Shown here one piece after another: positions 1 through 7,729 of a stretch of DNA of 12,821 bases. The translations under genes and the position numbers were made by a program. The stretch is taken from the NCBI GenBank assembly GCA_019414665.1, contig DXLO01000047.1:1-12821 (forward strand). Direction: 5' to 3'. Numbering within the stretch: position 1 is the stretch's first letter; the number at the start of each line of letters is the position of its first letter. The notes below the pieces were generated by a model. The model was not told the origin of the DNA, did no database searches, and was given only the letters and a program-made list of their open reading frames with translations. The DNA comes from Bacteroides sp. (lineage in GTDB: Bacteria; Bacteroidota; Bacteroidia; Bacteroidales; Bacteroidaceae).

Positions 1-248
1 TGGGTGGGGGAATTATGTGCCTTTATCTAAGCTTAAATGAAAGAGCCGTGTATAACCACCAAAAGAAACAAAAAAAAATAATAAATAACAGATGTCATTT
101 TATAACAAACAATCTGTATGTGAAAATAAATCAAACAAAAGTCAATAAGCGATATATTTATAAATCAGCTATGTATGAAAAGATCTAATTTAACAACAAA
201 ATAATGACATCCACAAAACCTGATAAATTATAAGCTTCTCATTTCAGA
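1..248. other. Non-coding, AT-rich left flank
   Basis: I see no convincing coding region, RNA gene or promoter here. The stretch is very AT-rich with many stop codons in all frames, and I found no TAnnTTTG box on either strand. It is the region downstream of the gcvT terminator, and it may include the upstream region of a gene beyond the left edge. Confidence 0.6.
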
Positions 249-297
249 AAAATAAAAAATCGTTTCTTCCTTTTTAGATTAAAACAGGCAGAAACGA
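249..297 (-). terminator. Intrinsic terminator of gcvT
   Basis: Arms at 260-267 (TCGTTTCT) and 290-297 (AGAAACGA) pair perfectly. The stem continues inward through CCT/AGG and TTTT/AAAA with a small mismatch and a bulge. Read on the minus strand, the hairpin lies 27 nt past the gcvT stop and is followed by a T-rich tract (complement of the A-rich run 249-259). It also has a few Ts on the plus side, so it could work both ways. Confidence 0.75.
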
Positions 298-324
298 CTT
301 TTCTATGATTATTGCATCGAGGTA

Positions 325-1416
325 TCAAATCATGTTCCGGAAAGGAGGCTTCACCACTTTCGCTTTCAGATGACGTCCGCGATTATCCAGATAAATCTCT
401 GTATCCGGTTTGGCAAATGCAATCTGTACATATCCTAATCCGATTCCGATTTTACGGGTTGGCGACATCGTTCCGGATGTTACATTTCCGATAACATTTC
501 CCTCGCCGTCCGTCAGTGCATATCCATGACGAGGAATACCACGGTCTATCATCTCAAAGCCTACCAACCTGCGAGTTACACCTTCTGCCTTCTGTTTCTC
601 CAGTGCCTGACGATTGGTAAAATTCTTGCCGCCGACAAATTTGGTAATCCATCCCAAACCGGCCTCCAAAGGAGAAGTTGTGTCGTCTATATCATTGCCA
701 TACAGACAGAATCCCATTTCCAGACGAAGCGTATCACGTGCTCCCAGTCCGACAGGTTTAATGCCATATTCAGCTCCGGCTTCAAATATAGCATCCCAGA
801 TACGATCGGCATCCTGAGGATAAAAATATAATTCAAAACCACCCGCACCGGTATAACCTGTATTCGAGATTATCACATTCGGTACTCCGGCAAAATCACC
901 TACACGGAAGGTATAATAAGGTATTTCCGAAAGATTAAGAGAAGTGAGTTTCTGTAAAGTATCAATAGCCTTTGGTCCCTGAACAGCCAACTGAGCAATA
1001 CGGTCGGATGAATTTTCGAGTTCCGCCCCTACCGTATTATGAGCCACACACCAGTTCCAGTCTTTTTCTATATTAGCTGCATTGACCACCAGCATATATT
1101 TATCGGGTTCATAAAAATAGACAAGCAAGTCATCGACGATACCTCCGGTTTCATTCGGGAAACAAGTGTACTGCACTTTTCCCGGAGTAAGTACAGCCGC
1201 ATTATTGGATGTAACCTGCTGAATAAACTCGAGTGCATGCGGTCCCTTCACCCAAAATTCTCCCATATGGGAAACATCGAATACTCCTACCGACTGACAG
1301 ACTGTATGGTGTTCATCAAGAATACCCGAATACTCGATAGGCATGTTATAACCAGCAAATTCATGCATTTTGGCACCGAGAGCAATATGCTTCTCGGTAA
1401 AAGGAGTAGTTTTCAT
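325..1416 (-). CDS. gcvT: Glycine cleavage system T protein (aminomethyltransferase)
   Basis: GcvT takes the aminomethyl group carried on lipoylated GcvH, releases ammonia and passes the one-carbon unit to tetrahydrofolate as 5,10-methylene-THF. It is cytosolic. The 363-residue product has the usual family length. Visible family motifs are FDVSHMGEF near residues 46-54, GGIVDDLLVY at 91-100 (Asp96 aligns with the catalytic aspartate), TGYTGAGGFELYF at 186-198 and the RLEMGFCLYGNDI region at 231-243. The more usual acidic pair after TGYTG is Ala-Gly here, which I take as lineage variation. The start fits the family N-terminus; no clear Shine-Dalgarno is seen. It lies 137 bp downstream of pepT on the same strand with no -7 box of its own, so it is probably read from the pepT promoter through the intervening hairpin. 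No gcvH or gcvP is in the window. Confidence 0.97.
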   Translation of the reverse strand: MKTTPFTEKHIALGAKMHEFAGYNMPIEYSGILDEHHTVCQSVGVFDVSHMGEFWVKGPHALEFIQQVTSNNAAVLTPGKVQYTCFPNETGGIVDDLLVYFYEPDKYMLVVNAANIEKDWNWCVAHNTVGAELENSSDRIAQLAVQGPKAIDTLQKLTSLNLSEIPYYTFRVGDFAGVPNVIISNTGYTGAGGFELYFYPQDADRIWDAIFEAGAEYGIKPVGLGARDTLRLEMGFCLYGNDIDDTTSPLEAGLGWITKFVGGKNFTNRQALEKQKAEGVTRRLVGFEMIDRGIPRHGYALTDGEGNVIGNVTSGTMSPTRKIGIGLGYVQIAFAKPDTEIYLDNRGRHLKAKVVKPPFRNMI

Positions 1417-1450
1417 CAGATAGAATGTTTAAGGTTAATATTTTATATAA

Positions 1451-1519
1451 TCACCACAGATTCTTCGCTTTTCTGTAAAAACCGACGGCTCATCTGGAAA
1501 AGCCAACAATCTGTGGTGA
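1451..1519 (-). promoter_or_regulatory. Long stem-loop between pepT and gcvT
   Basis: A perfect 12-bp inverted repeat has arms TCACCACAGATT (1451-1462) and AATCTGTGGTGA (1508-1519). Inside it, read on the minus strand, GCTTTTC and GAAAAGC form a second 7-bp stem separated by a short internal loop with two more A-T pairs. A smaller hairpin, GATAAA/TTTATC at 1526-1541, lies next to the pepT stop. No U-tract follows the large hairpin, so it is not a standard terminator. A leader element, processing site or mRNA stabiliser for gcvT is possible. Its sequence does not resemble a glycine riboswitch core that I can recognise. Confidence 0.6.
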
Positions 1520-1553
1520 GATTGTGATAAATTTCTTTATCGGATCAGCTTTC

Positions 1554-2780
1554 TTAGTATCTCTTGGCAGTCAGTTCGGCTATCTTGACAATCACGTTCA
1601 TAGCCTTTTCGATAGACTGAATAGGAACAAATTCGTAGCGACCGTGGAAATTCAGTCCGCCGGCAAAGATATTCGGACAAGGCAGTCCCTTGAACGACAA
1701 CTGAGCACCGTCTGTTCCTCCACGGATAGCCTTCACTTTCGGTTCCACTCCGGCTTCCTGCATGGCGGCAAAAGCAATATCGATGATATGCATCAACGGC
1801 TCTACCTGCTGGCGCATATTGTAATACTGATCTTTAATATCTACCCTAACCGTACCTTCGCCATATTTTTCGTTAACCTTTTCAGCACATTTCTGCATAA
1901 AAATCTTACGTGCCTCAAACTTCTGGCGGTCGTGATCGCGGATGATATAAGATACAGTAGCCTGCTCTACCTCACCTTCCATACCGATCAGGTGATAGAA
2001 TCCCTCATATCCTTCGGTTGTAGCCGGTGTTTCGTTTTCAGGCAGCATACCTACAAACTCGTTAGCTACCAGCAGCGCATTAATCATCTTTCCTTTAGCA
2101 TAACCCGGATGTACATTTCTACCCTTTACATGTACCTTGGCAGCAGCTGCATTGAAGTTTTCAAACTCCAGTTCACCTACTTCACCTCCATCCATTGTAT
2201 ATGCCCATTTACATCCGAATTTTTCTACATCAAACTTATGTGCTCCCAGTCCGATTTCTTCATCTGGATTGAAGCCTATGCGAATTTTTCCGTGTTCTAT
2301 TTCAGGATGTTCTTTCAGATATGCCACAGCAGCAATGATTTCGGCAATACCAGCCTTATCATCAGCTCCCAGCAATGTACGGCCGTCGGTTACAATCAGA
2401 TCCTCTCCTACATGATCGAGCAGTTCTGGAAACTGCTTGGGAGAAAGAATGATTCCCTCTTCCTTACACAGTGTAATATCCTCGCCTCCATAATTACGGA
2501 CGATATTAGGATTTACATTTTCTCCCGACATGTCGGGGCTGGTATCCATATGAGCTATGAAACCGATTGTAGGTATATCTCTATCTACATTTGCAGGAAG
2601 AGTGGCAAACAGATAACCATTGTCATCCAACGAGATTTCCTCCAGTCCCAATGCCTCAAGTTCTGTTTTCAGATATTTGGCAAAAACCATTTGTTTGGGC
2701 GTACTAGGAGTTACACCGGTTGACTCGTCAGACTGTGTGTCGAAAGTTACATACTTCAAAAAACGTTCTATTACTGTCAT
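1554..2780 (-). CDS. pepT: Peptidase T (tripeptide aminopeptidase)
   Basis: PepT is a cytosolic M20-family di-zinc aminopeptidase that removes the N-terminal residue of tripeptides. The product is 408 residues, the length of the E. coli enzyme. The metal and catalytic residues are in the expected places: HMDTSPD (His77, Asp79), GADDKAG (Asp140), the PDEEIG motif with Glu174 and Glu175, YTMDGGEVG (Asp197), and GGLNFHGRYEF with His379. The dimerisation/lid domain lies roughly between residues 205 and 310. The start codon fits the family N-terminus (MTVIERFLKYV). It is transcribed away from the Omp85-like gene and followed by gcvT. A candidate promoter sits 31-62 nt upstream. The reverse strand carries a long stop-free stretch that is an antisense shadow. 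Confidence 0.97.
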   Translation of the reverse strand: MTVIERFLKYVTFDTQSDESTGVTPSTPKQMVFAKYLKTELEALGLEEISLDDNGYLFATLPANVDRDIPTIGFIAHMDTSPDMSGENVNPNIVRNYGGEDITLCKEEGIILSPKQFPELLDHVGEDLIVTDGRTLLGADDKAGIAEIIAAVAYLKEHPEIEHGKIRIGFNPDEEIGLGAHKFDVEKFGCKWAYTMDGGEVGELEFENFNAAAAKVHVKGRNVHPGYAKGKMINALLVANEFVGMLPENETPATTEGYEGFYHLIGMEGEVEQATVSYIIRDHDRQKFEARKIFMQKCAEKVNEKYGEGTVRVDIKDQYYNMRQQVEPLMHIIDIAFAAMQEAGVEPKVKAIRGGTDGAQLSFKGLPCPNIFAGGLNFHGRYEFVPIQSIEKAMNVIVKIAELTAKRY

Positions 2781-2810
2781 TATTCTTTCGTTGTTAATAA
2801 TTCTGTTGTG

Positions 2811-2842
2811 TAAAAATAGGAAATAGCTTTCGAACAGCCAAA
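2811..2842 (-). promoter_or_regulatory. Candidate pepT promoter (-33/-7)
   Basis: On the minus strand TTTG (complement of 2839-2842) is followed after 20 nt by TATTTTTA (complement of 2811-2818). The latter matches the Bacteroidetes -7 consensus TAnnTTTG except for the last base. The implied transcript start would be about 25 nt before the pepT ATG. Confidence 0.45.
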
Positions 2843-2879
2843 CGCATTACCATTTTTTAGCCGTTATTTATAAACGATA

Positions 2880-2946
2880 CTCCCGTTTTAGCATAAAGCA
2901 GTTAAAAACACATACCATACCACAAAGTCTTATAAAAAGACGGGAG
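2880..2946. repeat. Nested inverted repeats between divergent pepT and Omp85-like genes
   Basis: CTCCCGT (2880-2886) and ACGGGAG (2940-2946) are inverted copies. A smaller hairpin GTCTT/AAGAC (2927-2941) lies inside and shares two bases with the right arm. The repeats lie just upstream of the plus-strand -7 box, where an operator could sit. No regulator is identified. Confidence 0.35.
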
Positions 2947-2964
2947 CTATAACGCTTTTTTTCT

Positions 2965-2972
2965 TACTTTTG
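2965..2972 (+). promoter_or_regulatory. -7 box upstream of the Omp85-like gene
   Basis: TACTTTTG is an exact match to the Bacteroidetes -7 consensus TAnnTTTG, 19 nt before the ATG at 2992. It implies a very short leader. No clear TTG -33 element is seen at the usual distance. Confidence 0.55.
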
Positions 2973-2991
2973 TCATCGAAATTTATAATTT

Positions 2992-4200
2992 ATGAAAAAA
3001 ATAATTCTACTGTGCACCGCATGCTTGCTTACCATTGCCTGTCTTGCTCAAGAATCCACAGGCATCTTTGCAAGCGATACGCTTTCCACTCCATCTTCAA
3101 ACATCAAAAAGAAGCATCAGAAAAAATCAGCAGAACGCAATTTACACTATAACATTCTGGGAGGTCCGAGCTTTAGCCCAGACTTCGGTCTTCTGGTGGG
3201 AGGTAGTGCGCTGATGACATTCCGTATGAATCCACAAGACACAACCATGCGGCGCTCTGTACTGCCCGTCGCAATGGCATTCATGTTTAAGGGAGGGCTG
3301 AACATCATGGTTAAGCCTCAGCTTTTTTTCAAGGATGACAAGTTCCGCATCTTCGGACAGTTCAGCTATAAAAATACTCAGGAAAATTTCTACGGAGTAG
3401 GATACAGCACAAACAAGGACTATGTGCGCAGCGATACTACCAGTCAATACCGGTACAACGGTATACAGATAAACCCATGGTTTCTGTTCCGTATAGGAGA
3501 AAGTAATTTCTTCGTCGGTCCGCAAATCGACTTGAACTACGACAAGATAACCGATCCTGCCAAGTATCTGACAGAACAGGAAGATTACAAAAGAGCCGGA
3601 GGAGGTACAAGCGGATACAGTAATTTCAGCTCCGGACTGGGATTCTTGCTGACTTACGATACACGAGATGTTCCCGCCAATCCGTACAAGGGAGTTTATC
3701 TGGACTTCCGTGGAATCATGTATCAGAAATGGCTGGGAGGTGATGACAACTTTTATCGCTTCGAGTTCGACTACCGGCAGTACAAATCAGTTGGTCAGCG
3801 AAAAGTGCTGGCATGGACGGTGCAGACCAAAAATGTTTTTGGAAACAACATACCTTTAAATAAATATGTGCTTAGCGGTACACCTTTCGACCTGCGCGGT
3901 TACTACATGGGACAATACCGTGATAAAAGCTCGCACATCGCTTTGATGGAATACCGCCAAATGTTCAATACAGATCAAAGTAACTGGATAAAGAAGATTA
4001 TTCATCACCTGGGATTCGTGGCCTGGGGAGGAGCCGGATTCATGGGACCAACTCCCGGAAAAATTGAAGGAGTATTGCCTAACGCCGGAGTAGGTCTGCG
4101 CATAGAGGTGCAACCTCGCATGAATGTCCGACTGGACTTCGGACGTAATTTCATCAACCGACAGAATTTGTTCTATTTTAATATGACAGAAGCATTCTGA
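2992..4200 (+). CDS. Omp85/BamA-like outer-membrane barrel protein without POTRA domains
   Basis: The 402-residue product starts with a signal peptide (positive MKK, hydrophobic residues 4-18, likely cleavage after Ala19). A short polar, lysine-rich linker (about 21-50) follows, and the rest is a beta-barrel of the bacterial surface antigen (D15/Omp85) type. Family landmarks are YDTRDVPANPYKGVYLDF at 222-239, the lumenal-loop motif LRGYYMGQY at 301-309 (the VRGY/F motif of Omp85 proteins), and GVGLRIEVQPRMNVRLDFG at 366-384. The chain ends in phenylalanine, as outer-membrane barrels often do. Canonical BamA and TamA carry N-terminal POTRA domains, and there is no room for one here. A role in assembly or transport of surface molecules is possible, but no substrate can be read from the sequence. 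It has its own promoter and terminator, so it is probably monocistronic. Confidence 0.88.
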   Translation: MKKIILLCTACLLTIACLAQESTGIFASDTLSTPSSNIKKKHQKKSAERNLHYNILGGPSFSPDFGLLVGGSALMTFRMNPQDTTMRRSVLPVAMAFMFKGGLNIMVKPQLFFKDDKFRIFGQFSYKNTQENFYGVGYSTNKDYVRSDTTSQYRYNGIQINPWFLFRIGESNFFVGPQIDLNYDKITDPAKYLTEQEDYKRAGGGTSGYSNFSSGLGFLLTYDTRDVPANPYKGVYLDFRGIMYQKWLGGDDNFYRFEFDYRQYKSVGQRKVLAWTVQTKNVFGNNIPLNKYVLSGTPFDLRGYYMGQYRDKSSHIALMEYRQMFNTDQSNWIKKIIHHLGFVAWGGAGFMGPTPGKIEGVLPNAGVGLRIEVQPRMNVRLDFGRNFINRQNLFYFNMTEAF

Positions 4201-4229
4201 TACAATCAGAAGCATAACACACATAACAC

Positions 4230-4275
4230 AAAGACGTATACCAGAAATACATTATTACTGGAATACGTCTTTTTT
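4230..4275 (+). terminator. Intrinsic terminator after the Omp85-like gene
   Basis: AAAGACGTAT (4230-4239) pairs with ATACGTCTTT, and after an A/A mismatch CCAG (4241-4244) pairs with CTGG (4258-4261). The loop is 13 nt. A run of Ts follows the GTCT of the right arm and ends at 4275. It lies 30 nt after the stop codon. Confidence 0.9.
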
Positions 4276-4354
4276 ATTACTTTTAAACTAGTTCTTTTCA
4301 GAAAATCATTTTGGAAAACAAATATCAAGCAAAAAGCTTTTATTACAATCGTTA

Positions 4355-4384
4355 TACTTTTGCAACACTTCAAGCATAGTTTTG
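4355..4384 (+). promoter_or_regulatory. Two tandem -7 boxes upstream of the TonB receptor
   Basis: TACTTTTG (4355-4362) and TAGTTTTG (4377-4384) both match TAnnTTTG exactly. They lie 57 and 35 nt before the ATG at 4420. Neither has an obvious TTG at the standard -33 spacing. Either or both could be the receptor promoter. Confidence 0.5.
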
Positions 4385-4419
4385 CACAAGTTTTCTAACT
4401 TATAAAAAGATTGTTTTAA

Positions 4420-7400
4420 ATGAAAAGAATTAGTTTAACACTTTTACTTATGCTAATGGTTCACTTGTATGCACTAGCACAAGTAACCACTTCAGGTATG
4501 AATGGCTTAGTTAAAGGCGGAAATGAACCATTAATTGGAGCCACAATCGTAGCTGTCCACATTCCATCTGGAACAAGTTACGGAACAGTAACCAATATGG
4601 ACGGACGTTTTATTTTACAAGGAATGCGTACCGGTGGACCTTACAAAATTGATGTTTCCTATATAGGATTCAAAACTTCTGTTTACGAAGATATCACTCT
4701 TTCGTTAGGTGATAATTTCGTACTGAATGTTGACTTGAAAGAAGATCTCGGAGAACTCGACGAAGTTGTAGTAGTGGCTACCCGCTCAAAACTTTCTGGA
4801 ACTAAAACAGGAGCTTCTACAAATATCAATAATAGGGATATGACTACATTACCATCAATCAGCCGTTCTCTATCCGACATAACCAAACTTTCTCCCTATG
4901 CAGGAAGTGGAAACTCTTTTGGCGGTAGAGATGCACGTATGAACAACATTACGATTGACGGTGCAAACTTAAATAATAACTTCGGACTTTCATCTGCTCC
5001 AATGCCGGGAGGTTCCAACCCAATCTCACTGGATGCTATCGAAGAACTTCAGGTAAATATAGCTCCTTTTGACGTACGTCAGGCAAACTTCATCGGTGCC
5101 GGAATCAATGCTATCACCAAAAGTGGTACTAATACTTTCAAAGGCACTGCCTATACGTATTTCAAGAACGAAAACATGAGAGGAAACAAGATTGACGGTG
5201 AAGATTTGGGAGAACGTCCAATAGAAGCTCATCGAACATACGGTTTTACGTTAGGAGGTCCTATCGTAAAAAACAAATTGTTCTTCTTTGTAAACGGTGA
5301 ATATGAAGAATCTCCAAGTCCTATATTCAAATGGCGTTTATCTGAGGACGGTGTAGGAAGTGACGCTGATATGATTTCACGAGTTACAGCAGCCGATATG
5401 GAAGAATTTGCCAGTATTCTGCGTAACCAGTATAATTATGAACCAGGTTCGTATACCGACTATGATGCAGGTACATTTACAAACAAAATACTGGCACGTA
5501 TAGACTGGAACATTAATATGAACAACAAGTTCACTATACGTTACAACTACACAAAAAACAAATACACCAACCCTACCAGCCAAAGTATGCCTTATAAAAA
5601 TGTATCACACGGACACTATGGGGTTGCTTCTATGCCTTTCCGTAACAGCTGCTACGATATGAATAACCTGGTTCATTCGTTAACAGCCGAATTAAACAGT
5701 AACTTCGGAGGGAAAATGTCGAACCAAATTTTGGGTACCTATACAAAAATCGCCGATGAACGTGGCTCTGATTCATCCATATTCCCAATGGTAGATATTT
5801 TGAAAGACGGAGATATGTTCATGACTGCCGGTTACGAACTTTACACTTATAACAATGCAGTACACAACGATATTTGGACCATTACTGATAACTTTACCAT
5901 GAACCTCGACAAGCATGTACTGACAGCTGGTCTTTCTTACGAACATCAGTATGTAGGCAACTCATTCATGGCTTGTGGTCTGGGGTATTACCGTTACAAC
6001 AGCCTTGAGGACTTCAGAAATGGATCAGCACCTACTGTATACTCTCTGACCTACGGTTATGGAGGTGAAGACAAACCGGTAGCAGAGCTTTCTTTCGGAC
6101 AGTTCTCGGCTTACTTGCAAGATATGTGGAGCATCACTCCTTATCTGAAAGTGACAGGTGGTATACGTATTGATGTACCTTCTTACTTAAACGATTTGCA
6201 GGAAAACAAAGTTGTATCAGGAATGACATTTGCAGGAGGAGCTAAAATCAATACTAGCCAATGGCCTTCGACAAAAGTAATGGTTTCTCCACGTATTGGA
6301 TTCAACTGGGATGTATTGAAAGACAATACACTGCGCCTGCGTGGTGGTAGCGGACTTTTCACCGGACGTATTCCTTTCGTCTTCTTCACCAACATGCCTA
6401 CCAACAGTGGTATGATTCAGAATACAGTAACAATTACTGATCCTACTATCTTGGCCAAACTGTCAGGTGGAGTTATTTCCAAAAACGAAGTCATTGCCCG
6501 ACTGCTGGAACAATTTCCGCAAACTCCTGTAGAAAAAGCTCCTGGTACAGTAGCCGGAATCGATCCAGACTTCAAATTGCCACAGGTTTGGAAAAATACG
6601 CTGGCAGCCGACTTCAAACTGCCGCTTCCGTTTAATACAGAAATGACAGTAGAAGGTATCTACGCAAAGAACCTGAACGCAGTAATTCAGCAGAATGTAA
6701 ACGTCATTCCTCTCAGCGACTCCAAGATGAAAAGATTTGCAGGTCCGGACAATCGTTATCTCTATCCGGGATCTACCGAAAGCCGTATCTACAAAGATAT
6801 GTCGGGTGCATACATACTGACAAATACAACCAAAGGATACAGCTATAGTTTGAATGCTTCTTTAAGGATGAATCCGATAGAAAACCTGAACGCAATGCTG
6901 TCGTACACATATACCGGTTCGAAAGAAGTTTCGGGTAACCCTGGAGCACAGCCTAACGAACTCTGGCAGAATGTACCGACTGTAAACGGAGGTAACTATA
7001 TGGAGCTTACCAACTCACAATATCTGACTCCGCACAAGGTAATCGCTTCGCTTTCATACCGCATTCCTTATGCCAAAAACTTTGCCACTTCTGTAAGCCT
7101 TTTCTACTCTGGATATAATGCAGGAAACTTCTCTTATATGTATGACGGTGATATGAATCAGGATGGCATCAATAATGACCTGATTTATATACCTAAGAGC
7201 AAAGACGAACTGACATTTGTCGATAAAAACGGATTTACAGCAGAACAGCAGGCTGAAGCTTTCTGGAATTATGTTAACCAGGATTCTTATCTGAAAAATC
7301 ACAAAGGTGAATATGCTAAAGCATACTCAGCTCGTTATCCGTGGGTTAACCAGATAGACTTGAAGGTTGTGCAAGATTTTATTGTAAAAGCTGGAAAAAC

Positions 7401-7650
7401 AACAAACACATTACAGGTTTCACTTGACATTTTCAACTTAGGAAACTTGTTGAAAGATACATGGGGAGTAACTAAAGTTCCTGTAAATAGCGGACGTATC
7501 TTGAAGTATGAAGGCGTAACAGCTGACAATGTACCGACTTTCTCTATGTATCAATCGGAAAACAAACTTCCTACTGAAACATTCTCTTACCTGAAAAACA
7601 GTTCTAACTGCTGGCAAATTCAGGTTGGTATACGATATATTTTCAACTGA
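4420..7650 (+). CDS. Oar-like TonB-dependent outer-membrane receptor
   Basis: The 1076-residue product has a signal peptide with likely cleavage after Ala20 (LYALA then Gln). A carboxypeptidase-regulatory-like beta-sandwich domain spans about 22-107 (PLIGATIVAV, TNMDGRFILQGM). A TonB-box-like segment, DEVVVVATR, lies at 114-122. The plug covers about 125-235 (RMNNITIDGANLNN, DAIEELQVNIAPFDVR) and the barrel runs from about 240 to the end. The motif TLGGPIVKNKLFFFVNGEYE at 277-296 and the late DGDMNQDGINND loop (from 909, resembling D-x-D-x-N-x-D-G calcium loops) are typical of Oar-type receptors. It should take up a ligand across the outer membrane using TonB-ExbBD energy. No SusD partner is adjacent, so this is not a classical glycan-uptake SusCD pair. 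The next gene encodes an exported nucleotidase, suggesting but not proving a nucleotide-related ligand. Confidence 0.92.
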   Translation: MKRISLTLLLMLMVHLYALAQVTTSGMNGLVKGGNEPLIGATIVAVHIPSGTSYGTVTNMDGRFILQGMRTGGPYKIDVSYIGFKTSVYEDITLSLGDNFVLNVDLKEDLGELDEVVVVATRSKLSGTKTGASTNINNRDMTTLPSISRSLSDITKLSPYAGSGNSFGGRDARMNNITIDGANLNNNFGLSSAPMPGGSNPISLDAIEELQVNIAPFDVRQANFIGAGINAITKSGTNTFKGTAYTYFKNENMRGNKIDGEDLGERPIEAHRTYGFTLGGPIVKNKLFFFVNGEYEESPSPIFKWRLSEDGVGSDADMISRVTAADMEEFASILRNQYNYEPGSYTDYDAGTFTNKILARIDWNINMNNKFTIRYNYTKNKYTNPTSQSMPYKNVSHGHYGVASMPFRNSCYDMNNLVHSLTAELNSNFGGKMSNQILGTYTKIADERGSDSSIFPMVDILKDGDMFMTAGYELYTYNNAVHNDIWTITDNFTMNLDKHVLTAGLSYEHQYVGNSFMACGLGYYRYNSLEDFRNGSAPTVYSLTYGYGGEDKPVAELSFGQFSAYLQDMWSITPYLKVTGGIRIDVPSYLNDLQENKVVSGMTFAGGAKINTSQWPSTKVMVSPRIGFNWDVLKDNTLRLRGGSGLFTGRIPFVFFTNMPTNSGMIQNTVTITDPTILAKLSGGVISKNEVIARLLEQFPQTPVEKAPGTVAGIDPDFKLPQVWKNTLAADFKLPLPFNTEMTVEGIYAKNLNAVIQQNVNVIPLSDSKMKRFAGPDNRYLYPGSTESRIYKDMSGAYILTNTTKGYSYSLNASLRMNPIENLNAMLSYTYTGSKEVSGNPGAQPNELWQNVPTVNGGNYMELTNSQYLTPHKVIASLSYRIPYAKNFATSVSLFYSGYNAGNFSYMYDGDMNQDGINNDLIYIPKSKDELTFVDKNGFTAEQQAEAFWNYVNQDSYLKNHKGEYAKAYSARYPWVNQIDLKVVQDFIVKAGKTTNTLQVSLDIFNLGNLLKDTWGVTKVPVNSGRILKYEGVTADNVPTFSMYQSENKLPTETFSYLKNSSNCWQIQVGIRYIFN

Positions 7651-7664
7651 TTATTTTACTTTTC

Positions 7665-7719
7665 ATGGAGTATTGCCGCTATGTGCTTAAAATGCACTCC
7701 CGGCAGTATTCCATTTTTT
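7665..7719 (+). terminator. Terminator-like hairpin between receptor and nucleotidase
   Basis: The arms 7665-7678 (ATGGAGTATTGCCG) and 7701-7714 (CGGCAGTATTCCAT) pair along all 14 positions with two G-U wobbles. An inner stem GTGC/GCAC (7683-7686, 7694-7697) folds in the loop, and a six-T run follows. It begins 15 nt after the receptor stop and ends 10 nt before the nucleotidase ATG. There is therefore no room for a normal promoter between it and the next gene. The nucleotidase must use read-through or a start site inside or upstream of the hairpin. TACTTTTC (7657-7664), one base off the -7 consensus, lies just upstream. Confidence 0.85.
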
Positions 7720-7729
7720 ATTTCTCAAC

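Noticed and set aside
1039..1527. A 162-codon plus-strand frame opposite gcvT and the pepT-gcvT gap
   Set aside because: It overlaps a clear gcvT gene in antisense, has a composition unlike a real protein, and runs through the hairpin.
1417..1553. Glycine riboswitch upstream of gcvT
   Set aside because: The location is attractive, but I cannot find the conserved tandem aptamer core. The interval is mostly one long hairpin and too short for a tandem riboswitch.
1524..2723. A 399-codon open frame on the plus strand opposite pepT
   Set aside because: It is the antisense shadow of a gene with all peptidase T active-site motifs. Its translation is rich in Ser, Ile, Phe and Cys with no recognisable domain.
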